DNA of 64,000 nucleotides from an uncultured Collinsella sp. (GCA_959599095.1 CAUGGC010000004.1:43090-107089), one strand, 5' to 3'. Positions 53,655 to 62,148 are shown, counted from the stretch's first letter. A program made the numbers and translations. The notes: generated from the letters alone by a model not told the origin.

Positions 53655-54392
53655 CTATGCGCCGATGGCGCCGCCGCAGTATTCGCAGCGCCCGCTGGCA
53701 TCGGGAATGGTGGTGGCTCCGCAGAAGGGGCAGGTCACCGCGGTCTTGGGAGCCTTGGCGGCCACGACGCTGTCGCGCGTCTCCTGGCGCAGCTGCACCA
53801 GCGCATCGCGGACTTCGGTTGCCTGGCGCTTGGCCTCGCGATATTCGATGGAGCCGCGCTGATCGATAGTGGAGTCGTTCACGCGCAGGTTGATCTCGGT
53901 AAAGTACGGCGTGTTGACGTGGATGGTCAGATTAAAGTCGTAATCCAGGTCGTAGCGCGGCGGGTTGTAGCTCTCGCGCTCGCCGTCCTTGGTCTCGCGG
54001 TAGATCTCGGTGCGCTGCTCGTCGATATCCATATCGCAGCCGAGTACCTGCGAGAACTCGATGATGTCGGGATTGGCGTCGCGCCAGCGGCTCTGCGAAG
54101 TGATGATCAGCAGGCCCGCGTCCTCATCGAGCATAATATTGGTGCGCCCGGCAGAAAGCGTGCGCGTGGGGTTGAACGAAGACAGGCGCTCGGCGTTGGC
54201 CTCGCGGTAGGCGAGTTGCTCACGGATATCGTCCGCGGTGCTGGAGCGATAGCCGTGAAAGTAGGGGGAGAGCTTGCCGGCGCACTCTTTGCACAGGTAG
54301 CCTTCATTGATTTTTGTCTTACCTAGAAGTCCCAGCTCGGTACCGCAAATCGCGCACTCTTTCTTCTCGAACATCTTGTCAAAGAAGCCCAT
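53655..54392 (-). CDS. DUF4428-domain zinc protein
   Basis: 245 aa. N-terminal DUF4428 zinc finger (CAICGTELGLLGKTKINEGYLCKEC), a beta domain in the middle (about 70-190), and a C-terminal ribbon (CPFCGATTIPDASGRCEYCGG). First gene of the operon with the zinc-ribbon membrane protein, SPFH protein and lipoprotein. Likely part of one membrane-associated assembly; function unknown. Confidence 0.8.
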   Translation of the reverse strand: MGFFDKMFEKKECAICGTELGLLGKTKINEGYLCKECAGKLSPYFHGYRSSTADDIREQLAYREANAERLSSFNPTRTLSAGRTNIMLDEDAGLLIITSQSRWRDANPDIIEFSQVLGCDMDIDEQRTEIYRETKDGERESYNPPRYDLDYDFNLTIHVNTPYFTEINLRVNDSTIDQRGSIEYREAKRQATEVRDALVQLRQETRDSVVAAKAPKTAVTCPFCGATTIPDASGRCEYCGGAIGA

Positions 54393-54511
54393 GGCTGCCT
54401 CCCATCAACTGGTAGCGTGTGTCACTTTTGATGATGGGGGAGTGCGCGATCCTTCGCGATACCCAGACGGCTCAAGGAGTCTCCACAACTGGGACACATG
54501 GCCCATTTTTG

Positions 54512-54588
54512 ACTAGTCGCCGGGGACGTTCTTAAACGACTAGTCGCTGGGTGCCACTCATTGGGGACGTACTTAAATGAGTGGCAGC
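54512..54588 (+). repeat. Family E hairpins, two units
   Basis: Unit 1: ACTAGTCG arm, loop with GGGGACGTTCTTAAA, CGACTAGT arm. Unit 2: GCCACTCATT arm, loop GGGGACGTACTTA, AATGAGTGGC arm. The loops match and the stems differ but pair. They fill the gap between DUF4428 and the LuxR pseudogene (54393-54769), where no gene is seen. Confidence 0.7.
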
Positions 54589-54769
54589 TGGAGACACTCC
54601 TGGCCGAGCTAGAGGTCGCGCGCGTCCCTTCTGGTCCATGCGGCTCAAAATCGCGGCGTGATGTGGACGGCTGGGGTCGAATTGGCAGCATTTCGAGCCT
54701 GGCTTCGATATTGAGACTGGTTCTTTATTAAAATAGATTTCCAGACAATTGAGCGGCTGGGGGTTAACC

Positions 54770-56313
54770 ATGAGGGGCATGGGAGACACAACCGCATATC
54801 TGCGTCGGGGCATTCGGGAGATTATATGCCTGGCGCTGTTCTCCTTCACGTTTTTGGCGTGCGAGTATCTCTTTGATGTGCGCATGGCCGAGTTCGTGTC
54901 TCCGAACGAGGTCGTTATTTATGAGAGCCTTGTCCTCGGCGCGAGCGTGATTGGCTTTTTGTGCGTCCCATTCTGTATTATCACCGTTCCCATGCCATCG
55001 ACGCAACGAGTGGCGTCACGGGCGTTTTGCTGGTGGCGGCATTGCTGCTGTTGATTATGGCGGTTCAGGTTGAGGTAATAATTGCCGGAGGTTTGGTGGC
55101 GTGCTGCGCGCTGGGCTACTGCGGATCGACTGCTCACGCAAACTTTGCGCGGCGCTTTGCGCGGACGCCTTGCTTGGCGCGCGCCGCAGCACTTTCCTAC
55201 GCCATGGGCGTTCTGGTGCAGGTGCTCAACCACATGGTGATGCCTGCCGGCATTCCTCAGCAGGCTGTTCTGGTCGTCTGCGCGATCGCGCAGGTGGCGT
55301 CGCTCCACGGCGCCCGACGCGCCAAGCTTCGCGACGAGTCAGATCCCAACTTTGAACCCAATGTTGCCGGGCTTTCGGTAGATGCTTTGGAATATGGTGC
55401 CAAGTGGCAAGACGATCCCGAGGCAAAGGCGGCATTCCGCCGCGCCGTAGCTCGCTTGACCGTGGCGACAGCGTGTCTTTCCGGCGTATTCGCCGCTCTC
55501 AACGCGGGCTTCACGACCTTGCATGCTGTCGGAGCCGTCGATTTGGGCGATTGGCCGCGCCTGCTGCTTGTCGTGAGCTCGTTGGTCGCTGGCGCACTAT
55601 TTGACCTGCACGGCCGCTCGTATATGAATATCGGCATGACATGTGCCGCCATACTGTCCACGCTTTCGTTCTTTGTGCTTATCGTCGACGGCAATGGTGG
55701 CAACGAGCTCGCTGCCACGATCATTTTTTATCTGGGCTCGGGCTTTTTCGTGGTGTTCTTTACCACAAAATATGCCGCCGTCTCGCTCTATGCGCGCTGG
55801 TCATATTTTTGGCCGTGCATGGGTCGCGTCGTCAACAACGTGTGCTCGATGCTCGTGACGGCGCCGGCGGTGGCGATTATCTCGAGTCAAAACGTGCTGG
55901 CTGCGGTCGGTGCGGCGCTCGTGATGTTTGTGGGCATTGCGATTACGCTGCTGGGGCAGTTGGGGCAACGAGCCGATGATGCCGTGATGCAGGATGGCCT
56001 GCCGCTTGCCACCGACGATCTTGGTGGGGATCTTGCGCCCACATGCTTCGACCCCGAGCCCGTGGAGGCAGCGGAGCTCACGTCCGATGAACGCCTTGAT
56101 GCCTTCGTCGCCACCTTTGGGCTTACAGAGCGCGAGCGCGATATTCTTGAGGTCTTGGTCGTTTCGGACCAGAGCGTTCAGGACATCGCCACAACGCTCT
56201 TTCTTTCGCGCTCCACGCTCTATCGCCACATTTCCTCGATCAACAAAAAGGCCGGTACCGCCTCGCGTGTGGCCCTTATCAACTTCTTCTGGTCCTGGAC
56301 ACCCAAGGACTAG
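54770..56313 (+). pseudogene. Membrane LuxR-type regulator gene with frameshift
   Basis: The first frame (ATG 54770, GGGGG upstream) encodes the first two membrane helices to GASVIGFLC. The rest, from about 54961, continues in another frame with about ten helices and a C-terminal LuxR HTH (LTERERDILEVLVVSDQSVQDIAT...STLYRHISSINKK). One extra T in the T5 run at 54956-54960 would join both into a single ~514-aa protein reading VIGFFVRPILYY. Such 12-helix LuxR proteins are common in Coriobacteriia. Either a true mutation, a variable homopolymer or a base-call error. Confidence 0.8.
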
Positions 56314-56326
56314 CTAACCTCCCAAT

Positions 56327-56394
56327 AAGTTGCGGTGGAATAGTCCCTAAATTAAAGTCACGGGGCTTTAAACAGGAACTATTTCACCGCAACT
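56327..56394. repeat. 20-bp imperfect inverted repeat
   Basis: AGTTGCGGTGGAATAGTCCC pairs with GGAACTATTTCACCGCAACT around ~28 bp. It lies between the LuxR pseudogene and the convergent mgtA-type gene. May act as terminator or belong to a further palindrome family. Confidence 0.6.
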
Positions 56395-56494
56395 GCTGGG
56401 GGGATAGACTGCGGCGGCGGCAGAGGCAGCGGCAGCGGCGTTGGCAGCTGTGGTAGTGGCAACGGCAGCTGGCAGGGTGTTTTCCGTCTACTTG

Positions 56495-59263
56495 CTACAG
56501 CAGCTCGCCGTGGCGGGCAATGTAGCGGCACTTTGCCAGCTGGGTGAGCGCGATATAGGCGGTAACGATGCCAATGAGCAGCCCAAAAAAGCTCGTGGGC
56601 AGCGGCATGAGGCCGAGCGCATCGGCGATGGGGCTTGCCGGCAGACAGGTGACGAGCGCCAGGCCCAGCACGGTAAGAACGCACAATGCGGGCGCGGCGT
56701 GGTCGCGCGGGCTCGGCAGATGCGGGGAGCGCAACATGTGGACCACGAGTGTCTGCGACCACATGGACTCGACAAACCAGCCGCTCTGGAAGAGCGCAGC
56801 AAAGGTCGCCATACCCGCGACGTCGCCCGCGGCGGCAAGCTCGGACCAGCTTGCGTCCACGGCGGCGGGGCACACGACAAAGAAGAGCGCGGCGAAGGTC
56901 ACGATGTCAAACAGCGAGCTCACGGGGCCCAGCTCGAGCATAAAGCCCTTGATGGACGCGGCGTCCCAGGCACGCGGGCGGGCAGTCCAGGCGTCATCGA
57001 CGGTGTCCCACGGCAGTGCGATGCACACGATCTCGTAGACCAGCGACAGCAGTACCAGCTGCAGGGCGCTCATGGGCAAAAACGGCAAGAACAGGCTCGC
57101 GACGGTCACGGACAGCACATTGCCAAAGTTGGAGCTCACCGTGGTCTTGAGGTACTTGAGCAGGTTGCCGTAAGTGCGGCGGCCTTCGATGATGCCGCGC
57201 TCGAGCACGCCCAGGTCCTTCTGAAGCAAGATGATATCGGCGGATTCCTTGGCAATATCGACGGCCGAATCGACCGAGATGCCGCAATCGCTCGCACGCA
57301 TGGCGGCGGCGTCGTTGATGCCGTCGCCCATAAAGCCCACGGTGTGGCCGAGCATCTCGCGCATGACACGTACCAGGCGCGCCTTCTGCAGCGGCGAGAG
57401 CTTGGTGAAGAGGTGGGTTTTCTCGGCGCGCTCGGCAAGTTCGGCGTCATCGAGCGCATCGATCTCGGAGCCGAGCAAGACGTTGCTCGCATCGATACCA
57501 ATCTGCTCGCAGACGGTGGCGGCGACGCGGTCGTTGTCGCCGGTTAGGACCTTGACCGCCACGCCCTTGGCCTCGAGGGTGGCGACGGCGCCCGCGGCAC
57601 TTGCTTTGGGCGGATCGAGGAAGGCCAAAAAGCCCATCAGCACCATGTCGCACTCGTCGGCGATGCCAAACTCGCCCACGCAGCGCGGATTGGTCTTCTG
57701 CGCCACGGCAATTACGCGTAGGCCCTCGGCGTTAAGTCCGGCGATCTGCTTGCGAATCTGGGCGAGCTTCTCGTCGGTGAGCGGCTGAGCGATGCCATCG
57801 ATCTCGACAAAGGAGCAGATCTCGAGCATTTCCTCGGCAGCCCCCTTGGTAACCATCTGGGTTTTGCCTTGGGCGTCGGCGACAACTACGCTCAGGCGAC
57901 GGCGCGAGAAATCGAAGGGAACCTCGTCGACCTTGGTGTAGCGGTCGCGCAGGCTCTGGCCCAGCATGGAATCGGGTGCGACGGTCGAGGGTGTCACATC
58001 GGCACGGTCGATTACGGCCAGGTCGATAAGATTTTTGAGGCCGGTCTGGAAGAAGCTGTTCAAAAACGCATGGCGCAGCACGCGCGCGTCCTCGTTGCCA
58101 TCGGTGTTGAGGTAGCGCTCGAGCACGATGCGGTCTTCGGTGAGGGTGCCGGTCTTGTCGCAGCACAGGACGTCCATCGCTCCGAGGTTTTGAATCGCCG
58201 GCAGCTCCTTGACGATAACCTGGCGACGGGCGAGGTCCTTGGCGCCCTGCGACAGGCTCGTGGTCACGATGACGGGAAGCATCTGCGGCGTGATGCCCAC
58301 GGCCACGCTCGTGGCGAACAGCAGCGCGTCGATGACGTTGCCCTTGGTGGCGGCGTTGATGGCAAAGACGGCCGGCGCCATAACGAGCATCAGGCGCACC
58401 AGCAGCATGGAGACGCTCGAGACGCCGCGGTCAAACGCGCTCTTTTCGCCGCGCCCGTTGAGCATCTTGGCGATGCCGCCCAGGTAGGTGTCCGAGCCGG
58501 TGGCAACGACAAGCGCCATGGCGGCGCCGTTTTGCACGGAGGTGCCGGTAAAGACGATGTTCTTGCAGGCAGAGAGTGGCAGTGCGGAGCCGTCGGCGCC
58601 CTCGACGACGGTGACGGCGGTGGTCTTCTCGACGGCCTCACTCTCGCCGGTGAGTGCGGACTCGATCACAAACAGGTCGCGCGCGGTGATGATGCGGGCA
58701 TCTGCCGGCACCATATCGCCGGCAGAGAGGCGGATTACATCGCCGGGGACGAGCTCGTCGAAGGGGATCTCGATGCGCCCGCCGTCGCGCAGGGCGGTGC
58801 AAGTGTTGGAGACCAGGTCCTTAAGGGCCTCGGCCGCATTGCCGCTGCGGGCTTCCTGGATAAACTTCATACCGCCCGATACCAGCAGCATGATGCCGAT
58901 GACGATGACCGTGGAGGGGTCGCGCTGCGGCTCGGGTACGGCGAGCACGTCGATGTAGAGCGAGACCAGCGCGAGCGCGGCGAGGATGCCGGCGAAGGGA
59001 TCGATGAACGCGTCGGCGATGCGGCGGGCGAGCGTTTTGGTCGTTGCCTCGATGGTGTTGGGGCCGACGGCGTTCAGGCGCTCAGTTGCCTGCTCGACGG
59101 TGAGGCCGTTTGCCGTGGCGTCAAGCAGTACGAGGGCGTCCTCGGCACTATGGGTGGCGGCGAATATGGTGTTCTTGGACAGGCCGGTATGAGCGGCAGG
59201 GCGCGCCGTGCGGCGGCGCTTGGAGATGGCTTCGAGTACCGTGACGGTTTTGAGCATCAGCAT
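56495..59263 (-). CDS. mgtA: Magnesium-transporting P-type ATPase
   Basis: 922 aa, P3B-type ATPase. N-terminal cation-ATPase domain (~40-110), helices 1-2 and actuator TGES (about 210), helices 3-4, phosphorylation site CCDKTGTLTED (about 380-390), nucleotide-binding KGAAEEM, hinge GDGINDAAAMRASD (about 650), and six C-terminal helices. Motifs and length match MgtA/MgtB, which import Mg2+ when it is scarce. GGAGG before the ATG. A 210-bp leader with a small ORF and a TTGACA promoter lies upstream; no mgtC is linked. Confidence 0.94.
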   Translation of the reverse strand: MLMLKTVTVLEAISKRRRTARPAAHTGLSKNTIFAATHSAEDALVLLDATANGLTVEQATERLNAVGPNTIEATTKTLARRIADAFIDPFAGILAALALVSLYIDVLAVPEPQRDPSTVIVIGIMLLVSGGMKFIQEARSGNAAEALKDLVSNTCTALRDGGRIEIPFDELVPGDVIRLSAGDMVPADARIITARDLFVIESALTGESEAVEKTTAVTVVEGADGSALPLSACKNIVFTGTSVQNGAAMALVVATGSDTYLGGIAKMLNGRGEKSAFDRGVSSVSMLLVRLMLVMAPAVFAINAATKGNVIDALLFATSVAVGITPQMLPVIVTTSLSQGAKDLARRQVIVKELPAIQNLGAMDVLCCDKTGTLTEDRIVLERYLNTDGNEDARVLRHAFLNSFFQTGLKNLIDLAVIDRADVTPSTVAPDSMLGQSLRDRYTKVDEVPFDFSRRRLSVVVADAQGKTQMVTKGAAEEMLEICSFVEIDGIAQPLTDEKLAQIRKQIAGLNAEGLRVIAVAQKTNPRCVGEFGIADECDMVLMGFLAFLDPPKASAAGAVATLEAKGVAVKVLTGDNDRVAATVCEQIGIDASNVLLGSEIDALDDAELAERAEKTHLFTKLSPLQKARLVRVMREMLGHTVGFMGDGINDAAAMRASDCGISVDSAVDIAKESADIILLQKDLGVLERGIIEGRRTYGNLLKYLKTTVSSNFGNVLSVTVASLFLPFLPMSALQLVLLSLVYEIVCIALPWDTVDDAWTARPRAWDAASIKGFMLELGPVSSLFDIVTFAALFFVVCPAAVDASWSELAAAGDVAGMATFAALFQSGWFVESMWSQTLVVHMLRSPHLPSPRDHAAPALCVLTVLGLALVTCLPASPIADALGLMPLPTSFFGLLIGIVTAYIALTQLAKCRYIARHGELL

Positions 59264-59402
59264 AGGGTCCTCCTTGTTGAGGGGAGTTAGCGTACGTGTC
59301 GTATTTGCTTCAAAAAACCTAGATGTCGCTCACGTCAAGCTCTTGAGCCCACAAAGGGTGCAGCGCGCCTTTGCGGTGGTTTTGGCGATCTGCCGGTGGC
59401 GT

Positions 59403-59474
59403 TTATGCGTGTGCGGAGTCCTCGCGGCGTGCCGAGGGCGACATGCAGGTTTTTCGACTAGGACTGCCTTCCAT
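59403..59474 (-). CDS. Putative mgtA leader peptide (23 aa)
   Basis: ATG with perfect AGGAGG seven bases upstream; encodes MEGSPSRKTCMSPSARREDS followed by AHA and TAA. It ends 139 bp before the mgtA start. It has two Ser-Pro pairs and a late RRED cluster. In enteric bacteria, translation of short Pro/acidic leader ORFs (mgtL) senses Mg2+. The same logic here is inferred from position and start signal. Confidence 0.5.
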   Translation of the reverse strand: MEGSPSRKTCMSPSARREDSAHA

Positions 59475-59541
59475 GGCACACCTCCTAAAGGCTGAGCGCA
59501 GCGCGCTTTGGGTATCTCGTACCCCTTTTTAATCCGCCCGT

Positions 59542-59570
59542 ATTCTTGATGAGGGGGTTTGACATGTCAA
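59542..59570 (-). promoter_or_regulatory. Putative mgtA promoter with palindromic -35
   Basis: On the minus strand TTGACA (59570-59565), a 17-bp spacer, and AAGAAT (59547-59542). The -35 lies in a perfect TTGACATGTCAA palindrome (59559-59570) that also gives TTGACA on the plus strand, so it may be a shared or regulated site. The rest of 59264-59700 shows no gene other than the leader peptide. Confidence 0.45.
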
Positions 59571-59700
59571 CCCCATTGTTCGGAAAACCATTCCCCCTGA
59601 CAAAGCCTTTACAGAATGCCGTGGCCCCAAAGCGCGCCCGCATCGACGCTTCGCCTGCGCTAAACTGGAAGGCACGTACGCGATTACGAGAGGAGCCCGC

Positions 59701-60381
59701 ATGGAGGCTTACAAGCAAGAGTTCATCAAGTTTATGGTCGAGTCCGACGTCCTTAAGTTCGGCAGCTTTACGCTCAAGAGCGGCCGTCAGTCCCCGTTCT
59801 TTATGAACGCCGGCGCTTACGTGACGGGCTATCAGCTCAAGAAGCTGGGCGAGTATTACGCCCAGGCCATCCACGATAACTTTGGCGACGACTTTGATGT
59901 GCTGTTTGGACCGGCCTACAAGGGTATTCCGCTGGCCGTCGTGACCGCAATTGCCTACCACGAGCTGTACGGCAAGGAGGTCAAGTACTGCTGCGACCGC
60001 AAGGAGGCCAAGGACCACGGTGCCGATAAGGGCAACCTGCTGGGTTATGAGCCCAAGGACGGCGACCGTGTGGTCATGGTCGAGGACGTTACCACCAGCG
60101 GCAAGTCCATCGACGAGACCTATCCCAAGGTCAAGGCTGCTGCCGATGTCGAGATCAAGGGCCTGATCGTGTCCCTCAACCGCATGGAGGTCGGCAAGGG
60201 CGGTGTGACCACCGCGCAGAAGGAGATCGAGGCCAAGTACGGTTTCCCCGTCGCGAGCATCGTCTCCATGGCTGAGGTCGTCGAGACCCTCTACAACCAC
60301 GAGATCGACGGCAAGGTTGTCATCGACGACGAGCTCAAGACCGCCATCGACGCCTACTACGAGCAGTACGGAGCACGTTAG
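59701..60381 (+). CDS. pyrE: Orotate phosphoribosyltransferase
   Basis: 226 aa. FGSFTLKSGRQSPFFMNAG at the N-terminus, ADKGN loop, and the PRPP-binding motif VVMVEDVTTSGKSIDE (about residues 119-134). Converts orotate and PRPP to OMP in pyrimidine synthesis. GAGAGG precedes the ATG. Monocistronic here; no other pyr gene in view. The stop codon is directly followed by the Family C element. Confidence 0.95.
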   Translation: MEAYKQEFIKFMVESDVLKFGSFTLKSGRQSPFFMNAGAYVTGYQLKKLGEYYAQAIHDNFGDDFDVLFGPAYKGIPLAVVTAIAYHELYGKEVKYCCDRKEAKDHGADKGNLLGYEPKDGDRVVMVEDVTTSGKSIDETYPKVKAAADVEIKGLIVSLNRMEVGKGGVTTAQKEIEAKYGFPVASIVSMAEVVETLYNHEIDGKVVIDDELKTAIDAYYEQYGAR

Positions 60382-60525
60382 TTACGGCGTTTTACCAAAC
60401 GCCGTAACTGCTCGACGCTGCGCGGGCCGCATTTGGACAATCTGACGTTCAACTTCAAGGGCGCGACCAGAAGGTCAGCGCCCTTTCGTTTCACGTCACC
60501 TTGTCTCAAATGCGACCCGCTCGCT
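60381..60525 (+). repeat. Family C structured element, copy 1 (downstream of pyrE)
   Basis: Three helices. P1, 60381-60408: 12-bp stem with TACC loop. P2: 60422-60447 pairs with 60494-60520 (GCGGG/CCCGC, CGCATTTG/CAAATGCG, GACAA/TTGTC, TGACG/CGTCA). P3, 60457-60485: AAGGGCGC / GCGCCCTT below GACC-AGAA-GGTC. The linker TGCTCGACG and the P3 tip are identical in copy 2 at 63823-63968, while the P2 and lower P3 sequences differ but still pair. No gene is visible from 60382 to 60734. Confidence 0.8.
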
Positions 60526-60604
60526 GTCCGTTCTCTACCTGCGGCGTCGTCTTGCTCCGAATGCGGCTCGCTCGCTGTCGTTGCCGAAACATCGGCGTTG
60601 CCGG

Positions 60605-60638
60605 ACTAGTCATTGGGGACGTTCATAAATGACTACTC
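60605..60638 (+). repeat. Family E hairpin
   Basis: TAGTCATT arm, loop GGGGACGTTCATA, AATGACTA arm. Same loop as the units at 54512-54588 and 24775-24809. Confidence 0.65.
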
Positions 60639-60644
60639 AGGAAT

Positions 60645-60708
60645 GAGCGTGGATAATCTCCCGTTTTTGGCCTGTGTGCAGGCTCAAAGTGGGAGATTAT
60701 CCACGCTC
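60645..60708. repeat. Family D palindrome, copy 1
   Basis: Perfect 18-bp arms GAGCGTGGATAATCTCCC / GGGAGATTATCCACGCTC with a further inner stem (GGCCTG/CAGGC). Each arm holds TTATCCACG, one base from the DnaA-box consensus. It lies 26 bp beyond the fic stop. A sister copy lies beyond the other end of the fic region. Confidence 0.85.
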
Positions 60709-60734
60709 GCTTTAATTTGCCTGGGTTGCGATGC

Positions 60735-61907
60735 CTATCTAATCGGCTCGGCGTCTTCCCTGAGAATCGAAAGATACTCTTCATACCCGTACTGCCGGTA
60801 TCTCTGTCTTGACTCGTCGAGCGGACGGAGGATACCCAATTCTTCAAATGATTTGACGAGCGAGCTCGCGGTACTCCTGCCGATATCGAGTTGGACAGCG
60901 ATGAATGCGGTGTCGACGATGGGGTGCTCTTCAAGAATGCCCAACAGCCTTTGCCCGTTTGCAGCAGTCCTTCCGAGATTTTCGGTAATGGTTGCTGTGG
61001 AACGGTTATGGAGGTCAACAAGGTTTTTTAAAGACCCTACCGAGTCCTCCGCACTCTCGAGAAGACTGTTGCAGAAAAACTCTATCCATTCCTCGTAAGT
61101 GCCTCTCTCCCTTACGGATGTGAGTTGCCGGTAGTACTCGCTTCGATTTTTCTTGAACTGGAACGATGGATAGAACAAGCAAGAATGAAGAACGCCATCA
61201 TTGATGAGCATAAGTGTAATGAGAAGCCTGCCCAGGCGACCGTTTCCGTCTAGGAATGGATGGGCAATTTCAAATTGGTAATGGACGAGCGCCGCCCGCA
61301 CAATCGGATCCATTTCGACTTGAGGCTCATTGATAAAGCGTTCGAGGTCCTGGAGCGTGTTACTCAAATCTTCAATGTTTGGAGGGACAAACGATGCGGT
61401 TGCAATGGTGCAGCCTGAGGGGCCAATCCAGTTTTGTGAGGAGCGCAGTTCGCCTAGATTCTTCTCCGTTCCGCGCACTCCGTCCAGCAGGACCGCATGA
61501 ACTTGCCTAAGAAGTCTCGTGCACAAGGGCATCTTTTTGAGCAGTTCTACGCCGCGGTCGACAGCACGGACGTAATTCACGACGTCTGCAACATCTTTAT
61601 GATGGAGTTGTGTTTGCGATGGACTAAGTAGGTCGTCAAACGTGCACTGGGTTCCCTCAATTTGCGAAGAAAGGAGTGCTTCTTTGCGCACGTACATTGT
61701 CAGATACATGTCGGCGTTGGGAACAAAGTAGAGCATGCCTTCAAGCTCTCCAAGCTTTCGTGAGCATGCGGAAAGCGTGCGATAGGTTTCCTCGGTGAGG
61801 TTTAGCTGCCTCAATGATTGCAAGGGCGTTGGAAAAAACGAATAGTAAGCCAATTTCCCCGATAGATTATTGCGGAGCGTTCCCTGGCCGTTCTCCTCGA
61901 TTTGCAT
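60735..61907 (-). CDS. Fic-family protein with autoinhibitory helix and winged-helix C-terminus
   Basis: 390 aa from ATG 61907 (GGAGG six bases upstream; ATG 61919 is less likely). The N-terminal inhibitory motif SSQIEG fits S/TxxxE(G/N). The Fic catalytic motif HPFLDGNGRLGR is intact (about residues 205-216), and the C-terminal ~80 residues form a winged helix. This is a class II Fic protein, which typically transfers AMP to a target and is blocked by its own glutamate. It is less GC-rich than its neighbours and bordered by Family D palindromes, suggesting acquisition. Target unknown. Confidence 0.92.
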   Translation of the reverse strand: MQIEENGQGTLRNNLSGKLAYYSFFPTPLQSLRQLNLTEETYRTLSACSRKLGELEGMLYFVPNADMYLTMYVRKEALLSSQIEGTQCTFDDLLSPSQTQLHHKDVADVVNYVRAVDRGVELLKKMPLCTRLLRQVHAVLLDGVRGTEKNLGELRSSQNWIGPSGCTIATASFVPPNIEDLSNTLQDLERFINEPQVEMDPIVRAALVHYQFEIAHPFLDGNGRLGRLLITLMLINDGVLHSCLFYPSFQFKKNRSEYYRQLTSVRERGTYEEWIEFFCNSLLESAEDSVGSLKNLVDLHNRSTATITENLGRTAANGQRLLGILEEHPIVDTAFIAVQLDIGRSTASSLVKSFEELGILRPLDESRQRYRQYGYEEYLSILREDAEPIR

Positions 61908-61938
61908 CGCGCCCTCCATATCTTTAGTGCCGGAAACT

Positions 61939-62036
61939 CGTTATTAGGCTAATCATATCAATTCTAATAACGAGTTTAAGGATTAAATAGTTATTAGAAT
62001 TGATGTAAACAATCTAATGATGAGAAGTCGTTATTA
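61939..62036 (-). promoter_or_regulatory. Operator-like GTTATTA repeats upstream of fic
   Basis: AT-rich region with four GTTATTA boxes, at about 61940, 61965 (inverted), 61990 and 62030. AACTCGTTATTA pairs with TAATAACGAGTT, and ATCAATTCTAATAAC (ending ~61971) is perfectly inverted at 61990-62004. This arrangement suits cooperative binding by a repressor, perhaps the Fic winged helix itself. Confidence 0.55.
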
Positions 62037-62081
62037 CTTGACCATGGAGCTCGGCTTGGTACAAGGGGGTCATCCAAAATG

Positions 62082-62148
62082 AACGTGGATAATCTCCCGT
62101 TTTGGCTCGGTGACGGCCTCAAAGTCAAAGTGGGAGATTATCCACGCT
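62082..62148. repeat. Family D palindrome, copy 2
   Basis: ACGTGGATAATCTCCC / GGGAGATTATCCACG arms around ~33 bp; nearly identical arms to 60645-60708 with a different loop. With copy 1 it brackets the fic gene and its control region. The interval 61908-62488 otherwise holds no gene. Confidence 0.85.

Noticed and set aside
54956..54963. Programmed -1 frameshift site in the LuxR gene
   Set aside because: The T5 run is not a proper X-XXY-YYZ heptamer in the incoming frame and no downstream stimulatory structure is evident; mutation or base-call error is simpler.
56379..56490. GGC/AGC-rich stretch as a coding gene
   Set aside because: Simple-sequence composition without a start signal; it lies downstream of the mgtA stop.
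60735..61907. Fic protein as half of a FicTA (antitoxin-toxin) pair
   Set aside because: No separate antitoxin gene is adjacent; the inhibitory SSQIEG motif is inside the same protein.
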